Notes: generated by a model from the letters alone, not told the origin. A stretch of DNA of 50,195 bases from an uncultured Clostridia bacterium (GCA_947624225.1 CANQJF010000011.1:1-50195), one strand, 5' to 3'; counted from the stretch's first letter, positions 42,101-49,946 are shown. Program-made: numbers and translations.

Positions 42101-45100
42101 CCGCCCTCACCCCGGGCGTCTACGTCGTCTACTTCAAGGCCGAGGCCGCGAACCACAACGTCTACTATGGCTACTTCGTGCGCGAGATCCTCAGCGAGAC
42201 CGTCACGCTGACGCTCGATGATTGGTCGGCCATCTACGGCGATGGCGCCCACACACAGGAGACCCTCCGCGAAGAGCTCTTTAAAAAGATCTCCTCCGTC
42301 TCCGTGAACGGCACGAGCGGCACGGTTGCCATCTCCGACTTCGAAGGGCTTCTCAACTTCTCCTTTGAAAAGGACGGCAACGTCTATGACTTCGCGGGAA
42401 CGACCTATCTCCCCGTGGGCACCTACACGCTGAATGTTGCCCTCACAAACGGCGATGACGCGTTCGTCACCCTCGCTTGGAGCGGGAGTGGCTCCGCGCC
42501 CACACTCACCGTCAACGCGCACGCGCTCGAACTCAACATCGGCACCATCACGGGCCACACCTATCTCAATACCCCGTCTCAGACATGGTATGGGGATTTG
42601 AGCTACACCTCGGCGGATTCGTTCAAGGAGACGGTCGTAAACAACGACGATTTAAAGCTCACTTTCTCCTTTGAAAAGGACGGCGCACCCGCCGATCCGC
42701 TCAGTGCGCTCGCCGCTGCGGGAGGCTACGCCGTTGCGGTTGCATGCGGCAATCCCAATTACACAGTGGTATTGGGCGGCGACTACACCTACACTGTGGC
42801 GGCTTGCCAGCTCACGCTGAAAGAGCTCGGCAGCGCCGTCTACAACGCGGCCGAGCAAACGCCCGCCATCGCGTTTGACGGCCTGCCCGCATGGTACAGC
42901 CTCGAAAGCGCCGACTACACCGTTACATACAAGACGACGGGCGGCAAACTCGGCACGCACGACCTGCCGCTCAACGCCGGCACTTACACCGCGACCGTTA
43001 CCCTCTCCTCCACAAACTTCACCTTTGAGGACGGCAACTCCGCAACGACGGAATTTGTCATCGAACAGGCCACGCTCACGGCCCCCGCGCTCACACAGAC
43101 GGAATTCCCCTATGCGGGCAAGAATTTGATGGAGACGGTCCTCGGCGCGCTCGGCAATTACAATAAGGCGCTCATGAGCGTCACATTCTATGCGGGGAAA
43201 GCTGCCGCGGGCGATGCGCTTGAAACGGTCACCAACGCCGGGGCGTACAACATGACTTTCGCCCTCACGGACGGCGCCAACTACAAGTGGAGCAGCGCGC
43301 CCGAAGCGGTGCAGTTCGAAATCAAACAGGCGACAATTGACGCGATTTGGTCGACGGGAAGCTACACCTACACGGGCAAACCTTTCGACCTGCCCACGGC
43401 GACGGCACAGGGCTTGGGCGACGACGGACCGCTCACGCTGACCGTGACGCTCACGACCCCCGAGAAAGGCACGTTCCAAGACGCGGGAGATTACACTTTC
43501 ACGGCCGCCCTCGGCAGCGACGATGCGAGCAATTACATCCTCAACGATGCCACCGCTGCCAAGCAGTTCACGGTTGAACAGGCCGCGCTCACGAGCCCCT
43601 ATCTGACCCAATCGGCTTTCCCCTACACGGGCGAGAATTTGATGGAGACGGTCATCGCCGCACTCGGCAATTATAATGCAGTGCTCATGAACGTCGCGTT
43701 CCATGCGGGAAATGCCGCCGCGGGCGACAAGCTCGATGCGATCACCGACGCCGGGACGTACAGCTTGGCTTTCACCCTCACGGACGGCGCCAACTACAAG
43801 TGGCTCAACGCGCCCGGAGCGGTGCAGTTCACGATTGAACAGGCAAAGGTGCAAAAGCCCGCCGGAAGCAGCACGCGCTACACCTACACGGGCAAAGTGC
43901 AGACCTATGATGTTGCAGCCAACCCCGTTTACAAAGTGACTGGGAACGAGCAGGCGAATGCCGGCACCCACGAGGTCACGGTAGAACTCGTCAACAAGAC
44001 GAACTATGAATGGGCGGACGGCTCGACGGACAACGTCATCCTGCACTTTGTCATCGACAAGGCGACAATTGACGTCGTGTGGTCGACGGGAAGCTACACT
44101 TACACGGGCAAGGCCCTCACCATGCCCGCGGCGACGGCACAGGGCTTGGGCGACGACGGGCAATTCACGCTGACCGTGACGCTCACAAAACCCGCAAACG
44201 GCACGTTCCAAAACGCGGGAGATTACACCTTCACCGCGGCCCTCAGCGGCGCCGCTGCGAACAATTACACCCTCAACAGCGCCACGACCGCGAAGCAGTT
44301 CACGATTGAAAGGGCAAGGGTGCAAAAGCCCGCCGAAAACACCACGCGCTACACCTATACGGGCGGAGAACAGACCTATGCCGTTGCGGCCAACGCCGCC
44401 TACCTCGTGAGCGGAAACAAGCAGACGAGCGTGGGTACCCACGAGGTCACGGTAGAACTCATCGACAAGGCAAACTATGTATGGACGGACGGCACGACGG
44501 ACAACGTCACCCTGCGGTTCACCATCGAAAAGGCCACGCTCGATAGCCCCTACTTGACACAGTCGCTGTTCTCCTATGCGGGCACGGATCTGCAAGCAGC
44601 GGTCATCGAAGCGCTCGAAAACTATGACCCCGACACGATGACGGTTGCATTCTACTCCGGCTCGCAACGGGCGGCAGAGGCCCTCTCCGAAGTGCTCAAC
44701 GCGGGCATGTATACGGTGAAGATCGTCCTCAAAGACGGCACCAACTATCAATGGGGCAGCGGCGCGGAGACGGCTCTGCAATTCACGATTGCCAAGCGCG
44801 CACTCTCCCCCACGCTCACCGCAACAGACCGTCAGGCAACTTTCGGCGATGAGGCAGGCGCGCTTCGTCCCGCCGTGAGCGGTCTCCTGAACGGCTTCGA
44901 CGTCTCCTACCTCTACACCTATGAGGGCAAGGACGGCACCGTCTATGCGCGCTCGGAGAATGCGCCCGTCAATGCAGGCAAGTACCTCGTGACCGTCACG
45001 GCGATCTATGCGGGCGGCATCAACGACGAGCCGTTCACCGTGACAGCGACGGCAGAACTCACGATTGCGGCGCGCGAACTCACTTTCTCGCTCGATCCCA

Positions 45101-45495
45101 CATCGGGTGCGGGCGGGTTCGTGAATGCGATCTTCCGCGACAAAGACGGCAACACCGTCGCCCTCGCCACGGACAGCTATGCCCTCTCTTACGCCTTGAA
45201 CGGAACGGAGACGGAGAGCATGTCCGCCACGGGCGAGTACACCGTAACAGTCACCCTCAAAGGTGAAGCAGCAACCAACAACACGCTCAAAAACACGACC
45301 GCGGTCTACAAGCTCACACAGGGGCTCACCGGCGGCGATGTTCCGAGCGGCGGAGAGACCGATAATCCAAGCAGCGGCTTAATCGGCGATTTGGACGTCG
45401 GCGCTGTCCTCCTCTTCATGGGAGTGCAGCTGGCATTGCTCGCTGTCGTAATCGGCATCGCTGTTTCGAGAAAGAAAAAGAAGAAGAATAACTAA
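36112..45495 (+). CDS. Giant cell-surface protein with BspA-like LRR and MBG/Ig modules
   Basis: A 3127-residue protein. An N-terminal hydrophobic helix (about 8-30) acts as signal or anchor, and a C-terminal membrane helix (about 3094-3115) is followed by SRKKKKKNN, so the bulk lies outside the cell. No sortase motif is seen. The order is: an LRR_5-like stretch near 100-150; a low-complexity linker (SSPGSSGSSG, about 434); a long unassigned beta-rich part; a second LRR_5-like segment (GANAFQHTQITVIHIPDRIS, about 935); an acidic linker (DSETDTDSDTETE, about 1366); then many Ig-like MBG/YDG modules from about 1570 to 3050. AAGGAGGAAAAGAG precedes the ATG. Probably an adhesin or glycan-binding protein; the ligand is unknown. 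No promoter is evident directly upstream. Confidence 0.8.
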   Translation: MEQRSKRTAIAVLTVVLAVALGVGVMCALLPWRTWLSRDTVELSEDDFEYGIVSTALYGTDTEETFGEGGSYGWGYQPNKDKPEYAYITKIGISAETLNAIKEKGVTKLVINIPAEHNGVPVRYVAQDAFSDCELTITDIKMPRTVYWQIKKSSRFTLDNSSSFARADGETATFTKFTPEKGANTLVLPSNVWIDENGNGEFEDGEPTYRYTEYLFAGNSGTDYTNLVVMPDVVNAFNGTAQEGDEDKPRMQGGLLSKSTKLKSVNFCTGRTQVLHLFPLTFEDCTSLKEISLAAGVFLEDGARVFQGASALEKFTIANDNATTVPMFYTVGADGALYTNNYTYKYFTQSNTEDLYKWFKVGENGVYDSSLRQYVSKIDRPLVVWNSETMPPPKDDDDWWTYMYEDGVFTSSSTAKWNNISNAKGSGTFKGTPSSPGSSGSSGTVTTYSAKKDASDEYTGGIAIPENSYVFDVNGTDKDGKTDPDNDFATGTQVGQYPEGANFKSATLTTIDGTNSGGTKASISVNGSDSSVKVTEASGGDQSQATVTINGVEYKSRMQFKYGSDRYLQIEVPFDFDLHAYFVGSYTADQAGSSGHPSIALFNSSQFDSTKYSGTTGSKATTAKKNATTAMLTDVNDMTIGDSASHLLEITTSGAKSGTYYIAQPADCEGGTKGYAQMFFLVITPVLTQSAASLKIQIGVPTGTGRNGIVTGYTYESIPLNSITLQKTYDTSGNAVWTDVNNSKIVYDDRNGLMFSVKALTATGAPATTEDVKWSLVHGTGGLESTKHAYGMAQNSGNIYTDNNDFRLKLYENTYYRWSGQDTYDYCYDRYTGPCPGFVGGAHVVVEFTSGSLKTYLYINFRGTVDYDNIPDLDKINSARTTTEQQQAAQTARLTYTEDRMVRYQTLVSMPARCQDADGEIVSAFDFGYHETVAIGANAFQHTQITVIHIPDRISSIGASAFRFSDRLQSVYLPDSATIALNAFGQEPDATDKTVFTAGKKNFFLIAPSRTSYEAYMQPQSSSSNYKTFPMHIEDDDKGFQEWAPEKNGKNPSYDYSPYLTYEIEVNFLSGSGSDITSTARTFLYGMDSRYVKATEQTKWALIDKHYDNNAPIYFGTIKGDSDKTVQQINTLPKDLVWMVAADGWYFDESAAVTGTWYYGETEIKIEDAEGKSDKTAAALTAFLGGKGGDHVSEFTIENRPQTHYSQVISNTTDNVKGIKEVGGKAGDLRKAINENNPGNKETDRWYWEDDKVWETHQTMPFQMTLRDYAVSESSKVIAFDVPTLQSIGTITYADDSVQQGRNLDLHPDESSWRVPMLTVTYDLDGFPVNRILSGFNSSAMSVKYQRWIKDQNNDKVYLWIPGAETDSETDTDSDTETEVTWQVGNEPNPFYAGTYLITLSLVQPTESAYKYVWGGSYNGMRVEARDEGMGDTREMTFILHIQPRTVYINRNYSMQYTGEEFTLLRDNPYVMNYYGSDDNKWGKYHISSYGGASLGPNGLPCGIGTYTTYVAGYDPYFDYEKNEGSPISSVRFMSESGSLASDNSIEIHIGYSTSYLNFRTNLSTFVYDGEPITPEEIFSGGKFYPNVTHSVFYQDGKIVPEIKEAGVYQIALTPKDGYYWTYDDFVLFDQKQWAQFDPDPVGDGNAEKGYAAMASGTFYVTVIVDKKTVAVPKDSYAPSTAEPPYEFYAPSEDYEVVGYSKGRRDVYDEKDPTEWLSLWDTDAPTEAPQIYYVLLRLTDPDNCKWDTSTGREIVSYGTESYAVVKLYAGYDRIVEYPEFDDTKGIVQPADKSATRYLQATITWTYDANLYNYIHLFSSTTSPDYSTVSYVYFGTENPVGGDNGIDWNSKDSIENKFINAKQLRTGYNDISEAGYYGVKFELSDPFVFEGTLDENSGLGEMVAYYFVHVENADITAKFTDDFEQESSTVYHTENKQPIELKLPASVLTSVGDTANPISISYYVDTEESARDNIETNLENLNGGKDITSGNWTADTNAALTPGVYVVYFKAEAANHNVYYGYFVREILSETVTLTLDDWSAIYGDGAHTQETLREELFKKISSVSVNGTSGTVAISDFEGLLNFSFEKDGNVYDFAGTTYLPVGTYTLNVALTNGDDAFVTLAWSGSGSAPTLTVNAHALELNIGTITGHTYLNTPSQTWYGDLSYTSADSFKETVVNNDDLKLTFSFEKDGAPADPLSALAAAGGYAVAVACGNPNYTVVLGGDYTYTVAACQLTLKELGSAVYNAAEQTPAIAFDGLPAWYSLESADYTVTYKTTGGKLGTHDLPLNAGTYTATVTLSSTNFTFEDGNSATTEFVIEQATLTAPALTQTEFPYAGKNLMETVLGALGNYNKALMSVTFYAGKAAAGDALETVTNAGAYNMTFALTDGANYKWSSAPEAVQFEIKQATIDAIWSTGSYTYTGKPFDLPTATAQGLGDDGPLTLTVTLTTPEKGTFQDAGDYTFTAALGSDDASNYILNDATAAKQFTVEQAALTSPYLTQSAFPYTGENLMETVIAALGNYNAVLMNVAFHAGNAAAGDKLDAITDAGTYSLAFTLTDGANYKWLNAPGAVQFTIEQAKVQKPAGSSTRYTYTGKVQTYDVAANPVYKVTGNEQANAGTHEVTVELVNKTNYEWADGSTDNVILHFVIDKATIDVVWSTGSYTYTGKALTMPAATAQGLGDDGQFTLTVTLTKPANGTFQNAGDYTFTAALSGAAANNYTLNSATTAKQFTIERARVQKPAENTTRYTYTGGEQTYAVAANAAYLVSGNKQTSVGTHEVTVELIDKANYVWTDGTTDNVTLRFTIEKATLDSPYLTQSLFSYAGTDLQAAVIEALENYDPDTMTVAFYSGSQRAAEALSEVLNAGMYTVKIVLKDGTNYQWGSGAETALQFTIAKRALSPTLTATDRQATFGDEAGALRPAVSGLLNGFDVSYLYTYEGKDGTVYARSENAPVNAGKYLVTVTAIYAGGINDEPFTVTATAELTIAARELTFSLDPTSGAGGFVNAIFRDKDGNTVALATDSYALSYALNGTETESMSATGEYTVTVTLKGEAATNNTLKNTTAVYKLTQGLTGGDVPSGGETDNPSSGLIGDLDVGAVLLFMGVQLALLAVVIGIAVSRKKKKKNN
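43063..44790 (+). repeat. Reiterated MBG-module DNA in the giant gene
   Basis: Three module types recur in the order A-B-A-C-B-C-A. A begins near 43063, 43576 and 44527 (marker LTQxxFPYxGxNLMETV); B near 43324 and 44056 (ATIDxxWSTGSYTYTGK); C near 43837 and 44308 (VQKPAxxxTRYTYTG). Copies are highly similar at base level, so the region can expand, contract or convert by recombination. Confidence 0.8.
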
Positions 45496-45513
45496 TATTT
45501 GGAGGAATCTGAG

Positions 45514-46200
45514 ATGATACAAGCATTGAATGCGTCTTTTTTCGGACAGCCGCTGTCTATCGGCAACGATACGATCATGACGATCCTTTTGATCGCCGAA
45601 GCCGTCGTCTGTGTCGTGCTCATGGCGCTGTTGATCTATATCCTTTGCCGCAAACCCGGATCGCAACAAGATTTGGAGGAATATTACGCATACGGAATGA
45701 AGTCGGCCTCCCCCGAAAGCCGTGGAGCCCAATCGGGCAAGGGAGACAAGGGAAGCGCCGGGGCGCGTTCCTCCGCCTCCAACGGCGCGGGGAGCCAAAA
45801 TAAAAAATCCGGCCAAGTCGGCATAATCGCCGTCGTGGGCGCCAACAAGTCGGGCAAGGGGAAGTCTGCATCTGCAACGGGCGGCTCCAAAAGACCTGTG
45901 GCACTCATGCACGTCTGGCCTTGGAGTATCGTGGAGCCCAAGAGGAGCTGCCTCGGCATCGTAGGGTTTGTGCTTTCCCTGCTCTCCCTGCTCCTGCCCG
46001 TACTCTTCTTGGCGAGCATCCCCATCAGTGCGGTCGCGATCAAAAAAGATCGCGCGCATCAGAAGTTCGCGCTTGCAGGGCTGCTCATCGGCCTCATCTC
46101 TCTGCTGCTCTGGGCGGCCGGGGCGACGTACGTCTTTGGCATCCAAGACGGAATCCCCTATCTCAAAGGGCTCCTGTCGAAGATCGGCATCAACTTCTAA
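45514..46200 (+). CDS. Small membrane protein with DUF4190-like C-terminus
   Basis: A 228-residue protein. An N-terminal membrane helix (about 20-46) is followed by a low-complexity Gly/Ser/Lys linker (about 60-125) and a C-terminal DUF4190-like part with two helices (CLGIVGFVLSLLSLLLPVLF and FALAGLLIGLISLLLWAAGA). The start is ATG 45514 with GGAGG upstream, 18 bases after the giant gene stop, so the two are almost certainly one operon; a strong terminator follows. The function is unknown. Its constant pairing with the giant surface protein, if found in other genomes, would suggest a role in its export or anchoring. Confidence 0.75.
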   Translation: MIQALNASFFGQPLSIGNDTIMTILLIAEAVVCVVLMALLIYILCRKPGSQQDLEEYYAYGMKSASPESRGAQSGKGDKGSAGARSSASNGAGSQNKKSGQVGIIAVVGANKSGKGKSASATGGSKRPVALMHVWPWSIVEPKRSCLGIVGFVLSLLSLLLPVLFLASIPISAVAIKKDRAHQKFALAGLLIGLISLLLWAAGATYVFGIQDGIPYLKGLLSKIGINF

Positions 46201-46211
46201 TCAAAGTCTCG

Positions 46212-46243
46212 GGGACGGGCGCAAAGCCCGTCCCTTTCTTTGT
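46212..46243 (+). terminator. Intrinsic terminator of the giant surface operon
   Basis: GGGACGGGC (46212-46220) pairs with GCCCGTCCC (46226-46234) around GCAAA, followed by TTTCTTTGT. It lies 11 bases after the stop of the DUF4190-like gene. Confidence 0.88.
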
Positions 46244-46488
46244 ATGATGGCCAAGCCGCGCGGCCTGTTCGTGAACGGCGCACTCCCTGCGGGATGTCCC
46301 CAACCGTATGATTTTTTTAAAAATCCCGCCGCCGCAAAAAATTTATGCTATGATGAGGTGGATGAACGGCTCGCGAGCGACAGGCTTGCGTTCTGCCTCC
46401 CGGTGAGCCTGTGTAAAAGCCCTCGGCTTACGCTCGGCATTGCACCGCGAAACGACTTCTTAAAACCAACCAAAACCCACATGAAAAT

Positions 46489-46520
46489 TGCGGCTACAAC
46501 TCTTTGCGGCCGCATTTTTT
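46489..46520 (+). terminator. Second terminator-like hairpin upstream of the sigma gene
   Basis: TGCGGC (46489-46494) pairs with GCCGCA (46509-46514), followed by six T. It insulates the sigma operon from upstream transcription. The 46244-46668 spacer otherwise shows only low-complexity AT-rich stretches and no gene. Confidence 0.55.
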
Positions 46521-46668
46521 CCTCCTCTCATCTGTCCCCCTTGCCTCGGGCTGCCGCGCGTGCGCTCCGCTTTCCCTGCGATCCGTGCCGCACTTCCCGC
46601 CCAAAAAAATTTTTATCCGCCGTGAGTAATTCTCCCCCTTTCTTCGTTTTAATGATAGGAGATACCCC

Positions 46669-47211
46669 ATGACAGATCTCGGAAAGAGTAGCTACATCCG
46701 ATATTTATCGGGGGACGACAGGGCGCTCGAAGAGCTTGTCTCCGTTTACAGCGACCGCCTCGTGCGCTATGCCTGCCGTCTCACGAACGATCCCGCCGCC
46801 GCGGAAGATATTGCGGAGGATGCCTTTGTCGTGCTTCTTTTCAAGAAGCGTTCCTTTGAAAACGACACCGCGCTGCTCGCCTTTCTCTTCCGCATCGTGC
46901 GCAACAAGTGCTACGACCATCTCCGCTTTCGGAAACGCTTTGTTCCGCTCGACGATAGGCTTCCTTCGGATATCTCCGCCTCGCTTGAAACCCGTGCACG
47001 CGATAAGATACTCTTCGACGCCCTTGCGGCGATCCACGGCCCCTACCGTGACGCCCTGTACCTCGTCTACCTCGAAGGATTTTCCGTGGAAGAGTGTGCG
47101 CACATCTTAAAACGCACGAAAAAGCAGGTCTACAATCTTCTCGCGCGCGGCAAGACCGCGCTCAAAGAACAGTTGGAAAAGGAGGGACATTCTTATGAGG
47201 ACTTATCATGA
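46669..47211 (+). CDS. RNA polymerase sigma factor, ECF type
   Basis: A 180-residue sigma-70 family regulator with only regions 2 and 4. Region 2 has DDRALEELVSVYSDRLVRYACRLTNDPAAAEDIAEDAFVVLL and RNKCYDHLRFRKR; region 4 has LVYLEGFSVEECAHILKRTKKQVYNLLARGKTALKEQL. The ribosome site GGAGATACCCC precedes ATG 46669. Its end overlaps the next gene by 17 bases, so the two are coupled. The gene in the usual anti-sigma position is a membrane beta-propeller protein, not a classical zinc-binding anti-sigma factor. Confidence 0.93.
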   Translation: MTDLGKSSYIRYLSGDDRALEELVSVYSDRLVRYACRLTNDPAAAEDIAEDAFVVLLFKKRSFENDTALLAFLFRIVRNKCYDHLRFRKRFVPLDDRLPSDISASLETRARDKILFDALAAIHGPYRDALYLVYLEGFSVEECAHILKRTKKQVYNLLARGKTALKEQLEKEGHSYEDLS

Positions 47212-49150
47212 ACGAGCCAATGATATTCAAGAAAAGTTAAAGGCAAAAAAGAAGCGCAAGACGCTGACATGGGTGGGGGCAATTTCGTGTGTACTCGCGT
47301 TTTTGGTCGTATTCAACCTAACGCTCTTCCTCCCCTTTGAGACGGGCGGCGCGCCCGATCTCTCCCTCTACCGCGACAGTGAATATTACGCTGTGATGGA
47401 GAAGATCAGCCCCCTCGTCTTTACGCCCAGACACTCCACGTGCAATTTTAATGAGTGGGCGAAGCACTCCGTTCTGCTCAACAACATCATGCCGGAATTT
47501 TCACCCGGCGGGACCGACTTCGAGGCAAATGCGCCCCAAGACGCGCCCACCTCTCCCGACGGCACTGCTCCCGACACCTATATCGAAGTGACCGATAACC
47601 AGACTGCGGGCATGGTCGAGGGGGATCTCTTCAAGCGCTCGCAAAACTACCTCTTCTACCTCACGGAGGAGACGCCCGCGGACAAAGAGACTGAGCTCGT
47701 TTTGCGCGCTTACACCATTGCGGGAGAGCAGAGCAAACTGTGCGGGGAGGTGAAACTCGCGCCCGAGAGGGGCTTCTCTTTCCAATGGTATACGGACAGT
47801 CGGGAGATGTATCTCTCCCCCGACCTCAAAACGGTCACCGTCCTCGTGCCCTGTTATCACACCGCCACAAGCACCTTGTATTCCGCCAATTTGTATACAG
47901 CCATCATCACGGTGGACACGCAAAACGTGGATACCATGTCCGTAAAGAGGGTGCAATATTTGTCCGGAAACTACATCTCCTCGCGCCTTTGCGACGGGCA
48001 GCTGCTCATCGTCAATAACTTCGCCGTGCGGCGCAACCCCGACTTCGGCGACGTACAGAGCTTTCTCCCCCACTTCGGGGAGGCGGACGCATTCGAGCCC
48101 ATCCCCGCGGAGAACATCCTCTATCCCGAGACAGTCAATCTCGCAAAATTCACCGTCCTGGCCGCCGTCGACACCGCGAGCGGGCAGCTCACCGACTGCG
48201 AGGCGCTCCTCTACTTCTCCGACGACGTCTATGTCTCCGAACACAACGTCTACGTCAACAGCTACGCCTACCGCGCGGAGTATCAGGCCGGCCCCTTCAC
48301 TTCCGCGGACGTCACCTCGTTCACGGACGTCACCCGCATCTCATTCGAGGGGGGCATGTTCGAGGTTGGCCCCTCCGCATCGATCTGCGGGACCATCAAA
48401 GACCGCTACTGCATGGACGAATACGACGGATATTTCCGCATCTTTGCGGACGTCCCGAGCATAACTTTCCTCACCCAATCCCCCTCTGCTCCGTGGGCGG
48501 GCGCTTTCGCGACGACCCTGCAATCAAGCGTCAGCCTGTTCATCTTTGATGCGGAGACGATGCAGGCGGTCTCGGCCGTCGAGCGCTTCGCGCCGGATAT
48601 GGAAAGCGTTCAATCCGCCCGTTTCGACGGCGATAAGGCCTATGTCTGCACAGCCGTCTTGTTCACCGATCCCGTGTATGTATTCGACCTCTCGGATCCC
48701 GAAAATATCTCCTCCAAGGACACGGGCACCATCCCCGGCTACTCCGTTGCGCTCAAAAAGTTCTTCGGTGGCACTTTGCTCGGGATCGGTTACGGCGAGG
48801 CCGGCAACGCGGGCTCCTCGCTCAAAGTCGAACTTTACGAGGAGACAGAGGACACCATAACTCCCCTCACCGCATTCGAGACGCCCGCCTACTTCTCGGA
48901 AAATTACAAGAGCTACTTCATCCGTGCGGATTTAGGCCTTGTGGGGATCGGCATCCGATCTCTGTCCGGCGACAATGCGCTCCGTTACCTGCTGCTCCGT
49001 TTCGACGGCTATCAATTCGTCAACATCGCCACATTCTCCATCGCCGATTACGAGGATGCCCGCGCTTTCTATGCGGACGGGTGGTTCTATCTCGTCGATC
49101 CGAGCGGCTTGCAGGTCAAGGCCTTTCCCGGGACCGAAGCAACCGACTGA
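47195..49150 (+). CDS. Membrane-anchored beta-propeller protein (candidate anti-sigma or surface sensor)
   Basis: A 651-residue protein with a short basic cytoplasmic N-terminus (MRTYHERANDIQEKLKAKKKRK), one membrane helix at about 24-47 and an external region. Residues about 130-650 look like the secreted beta-propeller domain distantly related to WD40 (TDNQTAGMVEGDLFKRSQNYLFYL, then VYVSEHNVYVNSY and DGDKAYVCTAVLFTDPVYVFDLSDPENI). It overlaps the sigma gene by 17 bases and is followed by a strong terminator. The cytoplasmic tail of about 23 residues is short for a sigma-binding domain, so control of the sigma factor is inferred from gene order only. Confidence 0.8.
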   Translation: MRTYHERANDIQEKLKAKKKRKTLTWVGAISCVLAFLVVFNLTLFLPFETGGAPDLSLYRDSEYYAVMEKISPLVFTPRHSTCNFNEWAKHSVLLNNIMPEFSPGGTDFEANAPQDAPTSPDGTAPDTYIEVTDNQTAGMVEGDLFKRSQNYLFYLTEETPADKETELVLRAYTIAGEQSKLCGEVKLAPERGFSFQWYTDSREMYLSPDLKTVTVLVPCYHTATSTLYSANLYTAIITVDTQNVDTMSVKRVQYLSGNYISSRLCDGQLLIVNNFAVRRNPDFGDVQSFLPHFGEADAFEPIPAENILYPETVNLAKFTVLAAVDTASGQLTDCEALLYFSDDVYVSEHNVYVNSYAYRAEYQAGPFTSADVTSFTDVTRISFEGGMFEVGPSASICGTIKDRYCMDEYDGYFRIFADVPSITFLTQSPSAPWAGAFATTLQSSVSLFIFDAETMQAVSAVERFAPDMESVQSARFDGDKAYVCTAVLFTDPVYVFDLSDPENISSKDTGTIPGYSVALKKFFGGTLLGIGYGEAGNAGSSLKVELYEETEDTITPLTAFETPAYFSENYKSYFIRADLGLVGIGIRSLSGDNALRYLLLRFDGYQFVNIATFSIADYEDARAFYADGWFYLVDPSGLQVKAFPGTEATD

Positions 49151-49165
49151 GTGTTCGTAAAGCCT

Positions 49166-49202
49166 GCCGCCCCCGTTTTTTCAAACGGGAGCGGCGTTTT
49201 TT
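49166..49202 (+). terminator. Intrinsic terminator of the sigma operon
   Basis: GCCGC and CCCCGTTT (49166 onward) pair with AAACGGG and GCGGC (to 49195), followed by a run of six T (49197-49202). It lies 16 bases after the stop codon and also sits just past the end of the convergent minus-strand genes. Confidence 0.85.
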
Positions 49203-49218
49203 ATGGGTACCATGTCCG

Positions 49219-49425
49219 CTATCGGCGCACGGAAATGATGAGATCGCCCCTCTCGAAGCGCAAGAGTTCACCACGGTATGGGCAGGTTTTCAAGGCAGAA
49301 ACGATCTCCCGCCATGCCGTTTCGGAGCGCCCGGTCTTTGTCCACTTTTTCACCGCCCGGCACGCGAGCGAGACGGGTAGCCAAAGAGAAATGCTCAGCT
49401 TTTTGCAGTGCAGGGAGATCTTCAT
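49219..49425 (-). CDS. Small protein coupled to the XRE regulator
   Basis: A 68-residue basic protein without a recognised domain. Its ATG overlaps the XRE gene stop as ATGA, so it is probably translated by coupling. The first half (ISLHCKKLSISLWLPVSLACRAVKKW) resembles, by eye, the C-terminal region of the regulator (KIALNLPLSVAEAVLKG): both contain an I-x-L-x-LP-x-S pattern. It may be a partner or a shortened paralogue of that domain. No function can be given. Confidence 0.65.
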   Translation of the reverse strand: MKISLHCKKLSISLWLPVSLACRAVKKWTKTGRSETAWREIVSALKTCPYRGELLRFERGDLIISVRR

Positions 49426-49946
49426 TCCACCCAGATCTCCACGGTGGTATGCTCGGTATCCGTTCCGCTCTCGATCTCGGCGAGCTTTCCCACGACGCCG
49501 ATCTTGACGAGCGCGACGATCTGCTTGAAGTCGATGGCATCCAGCGCCGCGGTGTTGGGGATCAGCCCGCCCTTCAACACGGCTTCGGCGACGGAGAGCG
49601 GCAGGTTGAGCGCGATCTTGCTCGTCTCCCTCGGCTCTGGGGGCCTATCGTCATAGACCGTGCATTGCGACGTAACCACGCGGATGCGCAAGATCGCCAT
49701 GTTTACATCCACCAGCGCGGGATCAACGGCGACCGCCGCTTTGCGCTCCACACCGAGAAGTTCGTCGCACGTGACGGAAAAGAGCTCCGCGAGGCGGGGA
49801 AGCAGGCCGATGTCGGGCGAAGTGAGATCGTTCTCCCATTTGGAAACGGCCTGCGGCGTGACGGAGCACTTCTCCGCGAGCTGTTCCTGCGTCATCGCGC
49901 ACCGCTTTCTGTGATATGCAATGCGCTCTCCCAAAGTTGCCAGCAT
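49422..49946 (-). CDS. XRE-family transcriptional regulator
   Basis: A 174-residue protein with an N-terminal Cro/C1-type helix-turn-helix (about 6-60; MTQEQLAEKCSVTPQAVSKW is the recognition part). A middle region of beta character follows (AILRIRVVTSQCTVYDD), then a C-terminal part with the pattern KIALNLPLSVAEAVLKG and IDFKQIVALVKIGVVG, similar to the SHOCT-like pieces seen in envelope-stress regulators; that is a weak assignment. The ATG at 49946 follows AGGAGGTAATTTCT. It has its own promoter and is divergent from the tRNA gene. Confidence 0.85.
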   Translation of the reverse strand: MLATLGERIAYHRKRCAMTQEQLAEKCSVTPQAVSKWENDLTSPDIGLLPRLAELFSVTCDELLGVERKAAVAVDPALVDVNMAILRIRVVTSQCTVYDDRPPEPRETSKIALNLPLSVAEAVLKGGLIPNTAALDAIDFKQIVALVKIGVVGKLAEIESGTDTEHTTVEIWVE

